DNA of 64,000 bases from Gammaproteobacteria bacterium (GTDB lineage: Bacteria > Pseudomonadota > Gammaproteobacteria > Steroidobacterales > Woeseiaceae): positions 1-64,000 of the forward strand of contig JAOTUB010000005.1 in assembly GCA_029864095.1 (NCBI GenBank), in the 5' to 3' direction. Positions 42,366 through 52,274 of the stretch are shown one piece after another. A program made the position numbers and the translations under genes. Under the pieces are notes generated by a model. It saw nothing but the letters and a program-made list of their open reading frames with translations. It ran no database searches and was not told the DNA's origin. Position 1 is the first letter of the stretch. Every line of letters begins with the position of its first letter.

Positions 42366-43490
42366 TCAGGCGCGGTCTTCGATAGCTACCCACTCCTGCA
42401 GCGGCGGGCCGATGTATTCGGCAGCGGGACGAATCAGCTTGTTGTCTGCGCGTTGCTCCATGATGTGCGCAGCCCAGCCGGTGATTCGCGAACAGACGAA
42501 TATCGGCGTAAACAAATAGGTCGGAATTCCCATGAAGTGATACACGCTTGCCGCGAAAAAGTCGGCATTCGCAAACAGCTTTTTCTCGTCCCACATGACT
42601 TTCTCGATCGCTTCCGAGATTTCATACAGCCGCATGTCGCCGGCCTCTTCAGCGAGCTTCTTCGACATGGCCTTGTTGACCGAGTTACGTGGATCCGACG
42701 TCGTGTACACGCGATGACCGAAGCCCATGATCAGCTCCTTGCGCTCCAGCATGCCGAGCACGCCTGCGATTGCTTCTTCTGCGGAAGCGAATTTCTGAAT
42801 CAGCCCCATCGCCGCTTCGTTGGCGCCTCCGTGCAGCGGACCACGCAGCGCGCCGATCGCGCCGCTGACTGCCGAGTGCATGTCCGACAGCGTGCCCGTT
42901 ATGACTCGGCCGGCAAATGTCGATGCATTGAACTCGTGCTCGGCATACAGAATCAAGGTCGTGTTGAGAGACTTCCGGTGTAGCTCGGGGGGCGGCTCGT
43001 CGTGCAGTAAATGCAAGAAGTGTCCGGCAATGCTGTCATCATCCGTCTCGGTGTCGATGCGCGTGCCATCGGTGTGGTAGCGATGCCAGTACAGCAGCAT
43101 TGACGGCAAACAGGCGAGCAGCCGATCTGCGACGTGCTGCTGATTCGAGAAATCGCCTTCGGGCTCGATGTTGCCCAGGAACGAAACGCTCGTGCGCAGC
43201 ACGTCCATCGGGTGCGCGTTGGCCGGCACCATTTCGAGCACCGTCTTGAGCGCGTCGGGCAGGCCGCGCAGCGATTTGATCGTTGCGATGTAGCTGTCCA
43301 GTTCCGCGCGAGTCGGCAGCTTACCGTGCAACAGCAGGTACGCAACTTCCTCAAACGTTGCGTTGTCCGCCAGATCATAAATGTCATAGCCGCGGTAGGT
43401 CAGGCCTGCGCCCTCTTTGCCCACGGTGCATAATGCTGTTTTGCCCGCCGTTACGCCGGCCAGCCCACCTGTTTTTTTTGTTTCTGCCAT
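42366..43490 (-). CDS. prpC: 2-methylcitrate synthase
   Basis: 374 aa; citrate synthase family LTYRGYDIYDLADNATFEEVAYLLLHGKLP, MGFGHRVYTTSDPR. Confidence 0.95.
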   Translation of the reverse strand: MAETKKTGGLAGVTAGKTALCTVGKEGAGLTYRGYDIYDLADNATFEEVAYLLLHGKLPTRAELDSYIATIKSLRGLPDALKTVLEMVPANAHPMDVLRTSVSFLGNIEPEGDFSNQQHVADRLLACLPSMLLYWHRYHTDGTRIDTETDDDSIAGHFLHLLHDEPPPELHRKSLNTTLILYAEHEFNASTFAGRVITGTLSDMHSAVSGAIGALRGPLHGGANEAAMGLIQKFASAEEAIAGVLGMLERKELIMGFGHRVYTTSDPRNSVNKAMSKKLAEEAGDMRLYEISEAIEKVMWDEKKLFANADFFAASVYHFMGIPTYLFTPIFVCSRITGWAAHIMEQRADNKLIRPAAEYIGPPLQEWVAIEDRA

Positions 43491-43525
43491 GAGTCTCTTC
43501 CTTGCCCGTTTTTTTATGACGGGCG

Positions 43526-44416
43526 TCAGTCTTTTGCGGTCTTGATTCCCTGCTCGGCAAAAAGCTCGTCGAGCTTGTCTTCGTAGGCTTGATAACCGAG
43601 GATGTCGTACAGCTCCATGCGCGTTTGCATTTTCTCCAATGATGCGGCTTGCGTGCCTGCCCGGCGCAGGTTGGTGTAGACATCTTCTGCTGCCGCGGAC
43701 ATGGCTCGGAAAGCGCTGAGTGGATACAGCGCCATGCGCACACCGACCTGGCCCAGTTCATCGGTCGTAAACAGCGGCGTCTTGCCAAACTCGGTCAGAT
43801 TGGCCAGCACCGGTACCGTTATAGCGTCCGTGGCCTGCCGGTATTCCTCGAGAGTCGTCAGCGCTTCAGCGAATATCATGTCGGCGCCTGCCTCGACATA
43901 AGCCGCGGCACGATCCAGTGCCGCCTGTTGTCCTTCAACCGCGTGCGCGTCGGTGCGCGCCATGATGACGAACTGATCATCGATGCGGCCGTCGACTGCC
44001 GCCTTGATGCGATCACACATTTCTGCAGCATCGACGAGCGCCTTGCCCGGCCGATGACCGCAGCGTTTGGCCGCAACCTGATCTTCGAGATGGCAACCAG
44101 CCGCGCCGGCCCAGGTCATCTCACGAATCGTCCTGCCGATCATGAACGCACTTCCCCAGCCGGTGTCGGCATCGACGAGCAGCGGCAGGTCAGTCGCCGA
44201 CGCAATTCGGTGAACATCTTCGCAGACGTCGTTCAGTGTCGTCATCGCCAGGTCCGGCAGGCCAAAGGACGCGTTCGCAACGCCGGCCCCCGACAGATAG
44301 ATCGCCCTGAACCCGGCCCTTTCTGCCAGCAAGGCAGTGAACGCGTTGATTGTGCCAACGATTTGCAGCGGCCGCTCGGCGTCGAGCGCGGCGCGGAAAC
44401 GGGCTCCTGCACTCAT
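43526..44416 (-). CDS. prpB: Methylisocitrate lyase
   Basis: Likely start [35 protein letters not shown] at 44416; [20 protein letters not shown]. Confidence 0.95.
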   Translation of the reverse strand: MSAGARFRAALDAERPLQIVGTINAFTALLAERAGFRAIYLSGAGVANASFGLPDLAMTTLNDVCEDVHRIASATDLPLLVDADTGWGSAFMIGRTIREMTWAGAAGCHLEDQVAAKRCGHRPGKALVDAAEMCDRIKAAVDGRIDDQFVIMARTDAHAVEGQQAALDRAAAYVEAGADMIFAEALTTLEEYRQATDAITVPVLANLTEFGKTPLFTTDELGQVGVRMALYPLSAFRAMSAAAEDVYTNLRRAGTQAASLEKMQTRMELYDILGYQAYEDKLDELFAEQGIKTAKD

Positions 44417-44445
44417 GCCATGTGTCCTCCGGAGTGGTTTCAGCT

Positions 44446-44469
44446 TAATTTTAATGGGCATTAAAATTA
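44446..44469. promoter_or_regulatory. 24-bp palindrome upstream of prpB; candidate operator
   Basis: taattttaatg-gg-cattaaaatta, perfect 11-bp arms, ~30 bp upstream of the prpB start. Confidence 0.7.
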
Positions 44470-44668
44470 TCGGGACAGCGATTCTAAACCACGCCGACCA
44501 CGATTCCCAAATGGACCGACTGGTTAATTTTGTGTGGTGCCGAGATCGCTCGGACGATCGTCGTACGTCGCCGTGGGCGGGACGTTGCTCATCGGAAGTA
44601 AAGCGCAGCGCCGCGAGCTCCCGTCAGGCGGGATTGAGACATGAAGATGAACAACGTCGCGGCCGCAG

Positions 44669-45658
44669 CTACGTTATTGCGACGACCGTGCGGCCCGTGA
44701 CGGTGCCATCGAGGTAAGCCTGGAATGCGCCGGGCAGTTCATCGAAGCCGATCGTGCGGCTGCCGATCGTATCGAGGTGGCGCGGCATCAGATCACCGCC
44801 GATTCTCGACCACACGGCAAGGCGCAACGCTCGCGGCGTGTCCACGGAATTTATGCCAAGCAGACACACGGCGCGCAGAATAAATGGCAGCACGGTTGTC
44901 GTCAGTGCCGCGCTTGAGGCAAGCCCGATGCTCGCGATATTGCCGCCGTAATCCGTCGTCCGGGTGAGCCAGGTCAGGTAGTCCCCACCGAGATTGTCGA
45001 TCGCGCCCGCCCACTCTGCTTTTTCCATCGGCCGCTTTCCGAGGTCCAGCTGATCACGCAACAATATTCGGCGCGCGCCAATGCTTTTCAGATAGTCCTG
45101 TTCGGTGGCCTTGCCTGTGACGGCCACAACTTCGTAGCCGCGGCCATCCAGCATGTCTATCGCAATGCTGCCCACGCCACCGGTCGCGCCAGTCACAACG
45201 ACCGGGCCGTTTTCTGGCAGCTGGCCGTTTTGCTCCATGCGATGAATCGCCAGCGCCGCTGTGTATCCCGCGGTTCCAATTTGCATGGCCTGCGCCGTGC
45301 TCATGCCTTCCGGAACCGGCACGATGCAGTCGCTGCCGACGCGCGCGTACTCCGAGTAGCCACCATCAACCGTCTCACTGAGCCCGCAACCATTAACGAG
45401 CACAGCGGTGCCTGGCGGCAACTCGGCGTTTTCCGAGCTGACGATGGTTCCTGCGAGATCGATGCCGCCATTCAATGGATAGCGACGCAGAATCTTGCCA
45501 GCTCCGGTTGCCGCCAACGCATCCTTGTAATTGATCGTCGAGTGGCTGACTTTGATGACCGCGTCGCCCTCGGTCAGGTCATCGAGCGTGAGCTCCTGAA
45601 ATCCGGCGACAACCTTGCCATCCTGCTCATCGATACGATAAGCGCGAAATTTGTCCAT
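44669..45658 (-). CDS. acuI: Acrylyl-CoA reductase-like zinc-free MDR (AcuI/YhdH family)
   Basis: MDKFRAYRIDEQDGKVVAGFQELTLDDLTEGDAVIKVSHSTINYKDALAATGAGKI...DLAGTIVSSE; start at 45658 rather than 45679. Confidence 0.85.
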   Translation of the reverse strand: MDKFRAYRIDEQDGKVVAGFQELTLDDLTEGDAVIKVSHSTINYKDALAATGAGKILRRYPLNGGIDLAGTIVSSENAELPPGTAVLVNGCGLSETVDGGYSEYARVGSDCIVPVPEGMSTAQAMQIGTAGYTAALAIHRMEQNGQLPENGPVVVTGATGGVGSIAIDMLDGRGYEVVAVTGKATEQDYLKSIGARRILLRDQLDLGKRPMEKAEWAGAIDNLGGDYLTWLTRTTDYGGNIASIGLASSAALTTTVLPFILRAVCLLGINSVDTPRALRLAVWSRIGGDLMPRHLDTIGSRTIGFDELPGAFQAYLDGTVTGRTVVAIT

Positions 45659-46611
45659 CACTTGCTCCTCCGCAGCCATACATCAAGGCCCTGCGTATTC
45701 AGATCAACCTCGATGTCCAGTACCGAATGCATCGCTTCGCTACTGCCTCTGTAGCCGTGCTCGTCGAGTCGGCTTGCAAAATACTCGAACATGCTGGTTT
45801 GCAGAGACTCAATACGGTCCTCGTCGTGCTCGTGTTGCCGCGCCATCGCGACGTACGCGTCGATGCCTTCGTGCATCTCTGTCATCAACCGATCAAGATT
45901 GCGCACGCGGCTGTAGTGCGTCAAATACAGCTGCTCCGGTTCACACGCCATGATTCTGTCGACGGCCTTATGCGCCTCCACCGGGTCGAACTGCACAGGC
46001 GTCGTCGTTGGAAAAACTATTTCGCCCCGTGCTGTATCGAGTTCCCGATACGAGACGCCAAAACTGTCCCCCGTGAACACGCCTTTTGACTCCGGATCAT
46101 TGAGTACATAGTGATGGCGCGCGTGACCTTCAGTGTAGATCGTTTGCATCGCACGGCCATTGAAATCGAACCACTGTTCATTGTCGGCAATAATGATCCG
46201 GCGTTCATCGATAGGCTCTATGCGTCCATAGATTTCGGCCGTGCGCGCTGCGCCGTAAACGGCTTCGGTTCCGGCCACGAGCTTTGCCGGATCGATCATG
46301 TGTGGTGCTCCGTACGGGTGCAGGACACAACGCGCATTAGGCAGCTGCTGCATCAACAGGCCTGCGCCGCCAGCATGGTCGAGGTGAACGTGCGTCAGAA
46401 AGACGTAGTCGACATCGCCAACGTCCAGATCCTGTTGCGCCAATGCATCAAGCAGCTGCGGCACGCTGTCGTTGACGCCCGTATCGACGAACGCGGCCCG
46501 GCCACGGTGCCTGATGAGGTGACTCGCATCCTGCAGCGGCCGTGCGTATTCGGTATCGATGGCGACTATGCCGTCATTGAGTGCTGTCGTTTGCGCGCGA
46601 TGTCCCTGCAT
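45658..46611 (-). CDS. MBL-fold metallo-hydrolase
   Basis: 317 aa; VFLTHVHLDHAGGAGLL (HxHxDH). Confidence 0.92.
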   Translation of the reverse strand: MQGHRAQTTALNDGIVAIDTEYARPLQDASHLIRHRGRAAFVDTGVNDSVPQLLDALAQQDLDVGDVDYVFLTHVHLDHAGGAGLLMQQLPNARCVLHPYGAPHMIDPAKLVAGTEAVYGAARTAEIYGRIEPIDERRIIIADNEQWFDFNGRAMQTIYTEGHARHHYVLNDPESKGVFTGDSFGVSYRELDTARGEIVFPTTTPVQFDPVEAHKAVDRIMACEPEQLYLTHYSRVRNLDRLMTEMHEGIDAYVAMARQHEHDEDRIESLQTSMFEYFASRLDEHGYRGSSEAMHSVLDIEVDLNTQGLDVWLRRSK

Positions 46612-46637
46612 TACATCGGCTTTCGCACGGCGCGCGC

Positions 46638-47258
46638 CTAATTGGCCTTCGACGTTTCGAGGCCTTCGAGCCCGGCGTAATACTTCGCAAGCAATGCGAT
46701 GTCACTGTCTGTAAGCGCCGCAGCGAGTGGCATCATCAGCACATTCTTGCGCGTGCCGTCACGATACTGTTTCAGGGCATGCACAAGATAATCTTCGTGC
46801 TGCCCCGCAAGCGTTGGCCAGGTCGGCGAAACGCTGATGCCGTTCTGTCCGTGGCACGCGGTACACGCTGTCGTTTCTTCGAGACCTGGTGCCGTCGAAC
46901 CGCCCGCGGCAACCGTATCGCCGGAAAGGCTCGCCAGATACGCCGAAACGTCTTCAATGTCCTGGTCGGTCATGCTCGAGGCTTGTGCGGCCATTGTCCG
47001 GTGCGGCCGGCTGCCATCCCGGTAGCCCTGCAGGGCGGCGACGAAATACGCGGCTTTCTGCCCGCCGAGCCTGGGCACACGAAAGGACGGGTAGGCGTTG
47101 CGATAGCCCTCAATCCCATGGCAGCCAAGACAGGTATAGCCGAGCTTCTCGCCGCGGGCCATATCGCCTTCGGCAAATGCCGTTGGCGTCGCGCCGGCGA
47201 GCAACAGTGCCGCAGCGATCACGGCCATCTTCATCTTGCCAATCACCATATTTTTCAA
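46638..47258 (-). CDS. Di-heme cytochrome c (c4-like)
   Basis: 206 aa; signal peptide; two CxxCH motifs (CLGCHG, CTACHG). Confidence 0.92.
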   Translation of the reverse strand: MKNMVIGKMKMAVIAAALLLAGATPTAFAEGDMARGEKLGYTCLGCHGIEGYRNAYPSFRVPRLGGQKAAYFVAALQGYRDGSRPHRTMAAQASSMTDQDIEDVSAYLASLSGDTVAAGGSTAPGLEETTACTACHGQNGISVSPTWPTLAGQHEDYLVHALKQYRDGTRKNVLMMPLAAALTDSDIALLAKYYAGLEGLETSKAN

Positions 47259-47399
47259 TGTCTTGTATGTTAGGGCGGATGTGCCGGGACGTTTCGAGGG
47301 CGCTATGTTAGTGACAACACGCGGCTAATTCCAGCCCGAAGGCCACCGGGTCGCATGCTAGCATCTCGCCCCTATGCAATCAGCCCATGAGGATGTGCC

Positions 47400-48716
47400 G
47401 TGAAAAAAGGCTTTGTCGCTTTGCTTGTCGTGCTCGCAATTGTCGTCCTGGTCTCGCCAGGAATCGTCGGCCGCCTTGCAGAGCAATCGATGGACGAGAA
47501 TCTCGACTGGGCCGCCGCCGAGTCTCAGGAGGTGACGGTTACGTCACAAGGTTTTGACCGCGGCTGGTTCTCGTCAGAAGGACAACATCGCGTCGCGATT
47601 CGCGACGGTGAACTCCGCGACGCACTGCTGGGCATGGCGGCAGTTCAGGGCGACGATGAGATTCCGGACCTGGTAATCGACACGCGGCTCGATCACGGCC
47701 TCGTCCCCTTTAGCTCCATGGCTCGCGCCAGGGGCTCGCTGATGCCTGGCCTCGGCAGCGCTGTCTCAACCCTCAGTCTCGAGTTTCCGGACGGCGTCAA
47801 ATATGACTTGCCGGGCACGATCTACAGCAAGGTCGGACTGACCGGCGACCTTGAGTCCAACCTTATCCTCACAACCGGCTCATTCTCAGAAGATGGAGAT
47901 ACCGCGACCTGGGGTGACGTCGACATCGTCGTCACGATCAGCCCGACCAGTAGCATCATTGGCTTTGACGGCGCTGTCGACTCGTTATCGTTCGCCTCTG
48001 TCAACGATAATTTCGATATCGGCAAGATAACTTTCTCAGGCAATCAGCGGCAGACAAGATTCGGATTCAGCGTTGGCGACGCAACGATCACCGTAGCTTC
48101 CGTCACCATACTGTCTGCACAAGGTGCGCAGACCATTGGCCCGCTATCGGTTGACACGGACGCCAAGCTTGACGGTGATCGTGTTTCCGGCCGCGGCAGC
48201 GTGCGGCTCGACAATTTGCCGGTTCCAAACCTCGGAGCCGGAAACGTCATGATCGACATTACGCTCACGGATATGGATGGCGCCGCACTCGGAAATCTCG
48301 CGCGCGCTTTGGACGACTTGGGCGCCTACATCAGTGGCGACGATATAATGATCGCAATGGAGCCCCACCTGCAGCGACTGCTTGCTTCAGGCTTCGAGCT
48401 TGATTTCGATCAGATCGACATCTCGTTGCCGCAGGGCACGTTAGCAACGCGATTGACCTTGAAGCTCGCAGAAACTGATCTCGATCGCTTCGCCTGGCCG
48501 TCCGTGTTGCTCGCGCTTGACGCAACCCTCGATGTCAGCATGCCCGCTGAACTCGTCGACATTGCGACAGCAACGGACCCGCAATTCAACGCGGCGATCG
48601 GCATGGGCGTTCTCAGAAAGAACGGCGACGTCTACGAAATGAACGCCGAGTTCAAAAAAGGTTTGCTCACGGTCAACGGCGCTCCGATGCCGATTCCCAT
48701 GCCAGGCATGCAGTAG
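47400..48716 (+). CDS. DUF945 (YdgA-like) protein
   Basis: 438 aa; KGFVALLVVLAIVVLVSPGIVGRLAEQSMDENL, QGFDRGWFSSEGQHRV typical of the YdgA/DUF945 family. Confidence 0.8.
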   Translation: MKKGFVALLVVLAIVVLVSPGIVGRLAEQSMDENLDWAAAESQEVTVTSQGFDRGWFSSEGQHRVAIRDGELRDALLGMAAVQGDDEIPDLVIDTRLDHGLVPFSSMARARGSLMPGLGSAVSTLSLEFPDGVKYDLPGTIYSKVGLTGDLESNLILTTGSFSEDGDTATWGDVDIVVTISPTSSIIGFDGAVDSLSFASVNDNFDIGKITFSGNQRQTRFGFSVGDATITVASVTILSAQGAQTIGPLSVDTDAKLDGDRVSGRGSVRLDNLPVPNLGAGNVMIDITLTDMDGAALGNLARALDDLGAYISGDDIMIAMEPHLQRLLASGFELDFDQIDISLPQGTLATRLTLKLAETDLDRFAWPSVLLALDATLDVSMPAELVDIATATDPQFNAAIGMGVLRKNGDVYEMNAEFKKGLLTVNGAPMPIPMPGMQ

Positions 48717-48756
48717 GCATGAAATACGAGAGCATCGATCCGGTTGTTGCTTATCT

Positions 48757-50499
48757 TCAAATCTCGTCCGCCAGATGACAAGCGACCGTTGTGCCGTCCA
48801 GCGTTCGTTGTCTTGGTACCTCGGATTTGCAGATGTCGCGCGCATATTTGCACCGCGGGTGGAACATGCAGCCGCTCGGCGGCGTAAGCGCCGACGGAAC
48901 CTCACCGGCCAGGGTCGCCTTGCCGCCAGCGTGTTCAGGGTCCGCAATCGGTACAGCTTCGAGCAAGGCCCTCGTGTATGGATGCCGCGGTCGCCCGAAC
49001 AATGCGGCGTTGCCGGCCAGCTCGACCAGTGCGCCCATATACATAACGAGCACGCGGTGACTGACGGCGCGCACGACGGACAGGTCGTGTGTGATGAAAA
49101 CGATCGCCAGGCCGCTGTCGACCTGTACCTCGCGCAGCAGTGCCAGAATTTGTTCCCGCACTGTACCGTCGAGCGCCGCAACCGCTTCATCACATACGAG
49201 CACTTTCGGCTTGAGTATCAACGCACGCGCAATCGCAACCCTCTGTGCCTGGCCGCCCGATAATTCGTGCGGATAGCGCTGCAGATATTCCTCGCCGAGC
49301 CCGGTGCTCTCGAGCATTACAGCCACTTCTTTTTGCCGGTTAACTGCCGATAATTCGGGTTTGTGCACCAACAGCGGCTCGGCCACGATGTTCGCGACTC
49401 GCATCTGCGGATTCAGCGATCCCACCGGATCCTGAAACACGAGCTGCATACCGCGCCGCACTTCCGTCGGCCTGTCTTGCACGGACCCATGCAGCGCCGT
49501 TCCGCAAAAAACGACGCGCCCCGACTGCATTGGGATCAGCCCAAGCACGGCCCGCACGAGGCTCGACTTGCCCGAGCCCGACTCGCCCACAACCGCCACC
49601 GTCTCGCCGGTTTGAATTGTCAGATCGACATCCCGTACGGCCTGCAGCCTCCCGCGCCCAGTTTCCCTGTAGCTGACCGACGCGGCCTCTATTTGCAGCA
49701 GCTCCTCCCCCGTCGAGGGCAACGGGATGTTTATCGTATCGAGTCGCGGCGCGGCCGCCAGAAGCCGTGCCGTATGCGCATGCCGGGGCCGCGCAAAAAC
49801 GTCACGCGTCGCGCCTTGCTCCACGAGTTCGCCTTGCTCCAACACGAGCATGCGCTCGCAGTGGCCGGCAACGACACCAAGATCATGCGTAATGAGCAAC
49901 AGCGCGGTGTCCGCGCGAATTTCCTCCAGCAGCTCGAGTATCTGCGCCTGCACCGTGACATCGAGCGCCGTCGTCGGCTCGTCGGCGATGAGTAGCGCCG
50001 GCTCAGCAATCAATGCCGACGCGATCATCGCGCGCTGGCGCATGCCACCTGACAGCTGGTGAGGATACGCTCGGTACTGCCGCTCTGGATCCGGTAACCC
50101 GACCCGCTTGAGCATGTCGATGACCCGCGCCTGCGCTTCTTTGCCGTCCGCCAGCCGGTGCTGCACAAGAATTCGCCGCAGCTGCTCGCCGATTCGCAGG
50201 AACGGGTTGAGCGCCTGCATCGGATCCTGAAACACGATTGCAGCGCGCTGCGCTCGCACCGCATTCAGAATGTGCTCGCTCACGCCCAGCAGCTCGCCTC
50301 CTTCAAGCCTGATGCTCCCGCCGATCTCGGCATTGCCCGGCAGCAGCCCGAGGATGGCCAGTGCGGTCTGCGATTTTCCGGACCCCGACTCGCCGACAAG
50401 CCCGACCGACTCGCCCTTTTCTACCGCGAAGCTCAGGCCGCGAACCACGGCGGTATCGTCGTAGCGAATCGTCAGCTCTTGCACCTCCAGCAGGCTCAC
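48757..50499 (-). CDS. Peptide ABC transporter, fused tandem ATP-binding protein (OppDF-type)
   Basis: Two ABC cassettes ([12 protein letters not shown]...[21 protein letters not shown]...LSGGQAQR). Likely GTG start at 50499 overlapping the oppC stop. Confidence 0.94.
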   Translation of the reverse strand: MSLLEVQELTIRYDDTAVVRGLSFAVEKGESVGLVGESGSGKSQTALAILGLLPGNAEIGGSIRLEGGELLGVSEHILNAVRAQRAAIVFQDPMQALNPFLRIGEQLRRILVQHRLADGKEAQARVIDMLKRVGLPDPERQYRAYPHQLSGGMRQRAMIASALIAEPALLIADEPTTALDVTVQAQILELLEEIRADTALLLITHDLGVVAGHCERMLVLEQGELVEQGATRDVFARPRHAHTARLLAAAPRLDTINIPLPSTGEELLQIEAASVSYRETGRGRLQAVRDVDLTIQTGETVAVVGESGSGKSSLVRAVLGLIPMQSGRVVFCGTALHGSVQDRPTEVRRGMQLVFQDPVGSLNPQMRVANIVAEPLLVHKPELSAVNRQKEVAVMLESTGLGEEYLQRYPHELSGGQAQRVAIARALILKPKVLVCDEAVAALDGTVREQILALLREVQVDSGLAIVFITHDLSVVRAVSHRVLVMYMGALVELAGNAALFGRPRHPYTRALLEAVPIADPEHAGGKATLAGEVPSALTPPSGCMFHPRCKYARDICKSEVPRQRTLDGTTVACHLADEI

Positions 50500-51341
50500 C
50501 GTGAAGACCTCGAGTCGAAGACGTCGCGCATTGCATCGCCGAGAAAGTTGAAGCACAACAAAATACTCGCGAGCAGCGCCGCCGGAATCAGTAACATCCA
50601 CGACGCACCTTCCATCTGGTTCACGCCTGCGTGGACCAGCGCGCCAAGTGATGTTTGCGGCTCCTGAATGCCGAGGCCGAGAAAGCTCAGAAACGACTCG
50701 ACGAGAATCGCCTGCGGGATTGTAAGCGTCACGTAAACGATGACAACCCCGATCAGGTTTGGCGCAATGTGCCGACGTATGATGTCCCTGGTCGACACGC
50801 CCGTCATTCGCGCCGCGTCGACAAACTCCCGCTCGCGTAGCGACAAGGTCTGGCCGCGAACGATGCGCGCCATATCGAGCCAGTTAATCGCGCCAATCGC
50901 AACGAAGATCAGCAGGAAGTTGCGCTCAAACGCGACCATCAGAAGAATGACAAAGAAAATGAAAGGCAGCGCGTAAAGCGTATCGACGAAGCGCATCATT
51001 ACTGCGTCGACGCGCCCACCGACGTAACCGGCTATCGCGCCATATGCGACGCCGATAACCAGGCTAACGATGCTCGCAACAACCGCAACGAGGATGGTGA
51101 TCCGCACACCGAGCATCGACCGCACAAAAAGATCACGACCAAGATCGTCAGTGCCAAAAAGGTGAAACCCGCTGGCTGTCGGACGCTGTAGCAGCGCATC
51201 AAAATTGGTCTGCAGATAATCGTGCGGGCTGACAAGCGGGCCGACCAGGGCAACAAGCACGATGCCGGCGAGGACACCGCCGCTCACCAAGACAGAGCGG
51301 CTTCGACGCACGCGATGCCAGATGTCAACAAGCGCCTTCAT
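50496..51341 (-). CDS. Peptide ABC transporter permease (OppC/DppC-type)
   Basis: 281 aa; HLFGTDDLGRDLFVRSMLGVRITI; TM segments. Confidence 0.94.
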   Translation of the reverse strand: MKALVDIWHRVRRSRSVLVSGGVLAGIVLVALVGPLVSPHDYLQTNFDALLQRPTASGFHLFGTDDLGRDLFVRSMLGVRITILVAVVASIVSLVIGVAYGAIAGYVGGRVDAVMMRFVDTLYALPFIFFVILLMVAFERNFLLIFVAIGAINWLDMARIVRGQTLSLREREFVDAARMTGVSTRDIIRRHIAPNLIGVVIVYVTLTIPQAILVESFLSFLGLGIQEPQTSLGALVHAGVNQMEGASWMLLIPAALLASILLCFNFLGDAMRDVFDSRSSR

Positions 51342-52261
51342 CGTTGCCGAATCCGTGGATCGATTACGCCATACAGTATGTCGACAACGAGGTTCAGCAG
51401 CACGACGAGCGCCGCATAAAAAACCACGATACCGAGCACCAGCGTGTAGTCGCGGTTCAGCGCACCGCGCACGAAAAATTGCCCGAGCCCGGGAATGCCG
51501 AAGATTTCCTCGACGACGACAGACCCAGTCAGAATAGCCGCTGCTGCTGGCCCCATGTATGACAACACGGGAAGTAAGGCTGGCTTGAGTGCGTGATACC
51601 GAACGACGGCCGTCGTACCCAGGCCCTGCGCGCGCGCGGTGCGGACAAAGTCACTCGCCAGCACGTCAATCATGCTGGCCCGCGTCAGACGTGCGATATA
51701 CGCGATCTGCGGTAGTGCCAGAGCAATGACGGGCAATACGAATTTTGTGGCGCCTACGTTGCCGCTCCAGCCCGCCGGCAACCATTGCAGCCTGACCGCG
51801 AGCAGCAGTACGAGCAATGGTGCAATGACGAATATCGGAATCGATATCCCGGTCATCGCAACTGCCATAACCGAGCGGTCCAGCAGCGTGTTTCGACGCA
51901 GCGCGGCGAACGACCCCGCGGCGACGCCGACGACAAGCGCCAGCAACATCGCCATTGCACCCAGCTTCAGGGACACGGGAAACGCCGTGCCGATCAGCTC
52001 ACCAACCGTGTGGTCCCGGTAACGATATGAGGGCCCGAGGTCGCCGTGCACGAGGCCGGAAAGGTAGCGAATGAACTGTTTGTGCAGCGGCTCGTCGAGG
52101 TGATATGCAGCCGCTATGTTTTCCTCGATTTCTGCAGGCAGCACACGTTCGTCGTCAAACGGACCGCCCGGCGCGGCGTGCACCATCAGAAACGCGAGCA
52201 CAATTACCAAGAACAAAGTCGGAATTGCACCCAGCAATCGCAGCAGGGCGTATCTCAGCAA
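51338..52261 (-). CDS. Peptide ABC transporter permease (OppB/DppB-type)
   Basis: 307 aa; MLRYALLRLLGAIPTLFLVIVLAFLMVHAAPGGPFD. Confidence 0.94.
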   Translation of the reverse strand: MLRYALLRLLGAIPTLFLVIVLAFLMVHAAPGGPFDDERVLPAEIEENIAAAYHLDEPLHKQFIRYLSGLVHGDLGPSYRYRDHTVGELIGTAFPVSLKLGAMAMLLALVVGVAAGSFAALRRNTLLDRSVMAVAMTGISIPIFVIAPLLVLLLAVRLQWLPAGWSGNVGATKFVLPVIALALPQIAYIARLTRASMIDVLASDFVRTARAQGLGTTAVVRYHALKPALLPVLSYMGPAAAAILTGSVVVEEIFGIPGLGQFFVRGALNRDYTLVLGIVVFYAALVVLLNLVVDILYGVIDPRIRQR

Positions 52262-52274
52262 GGCTGTGTTCCGA

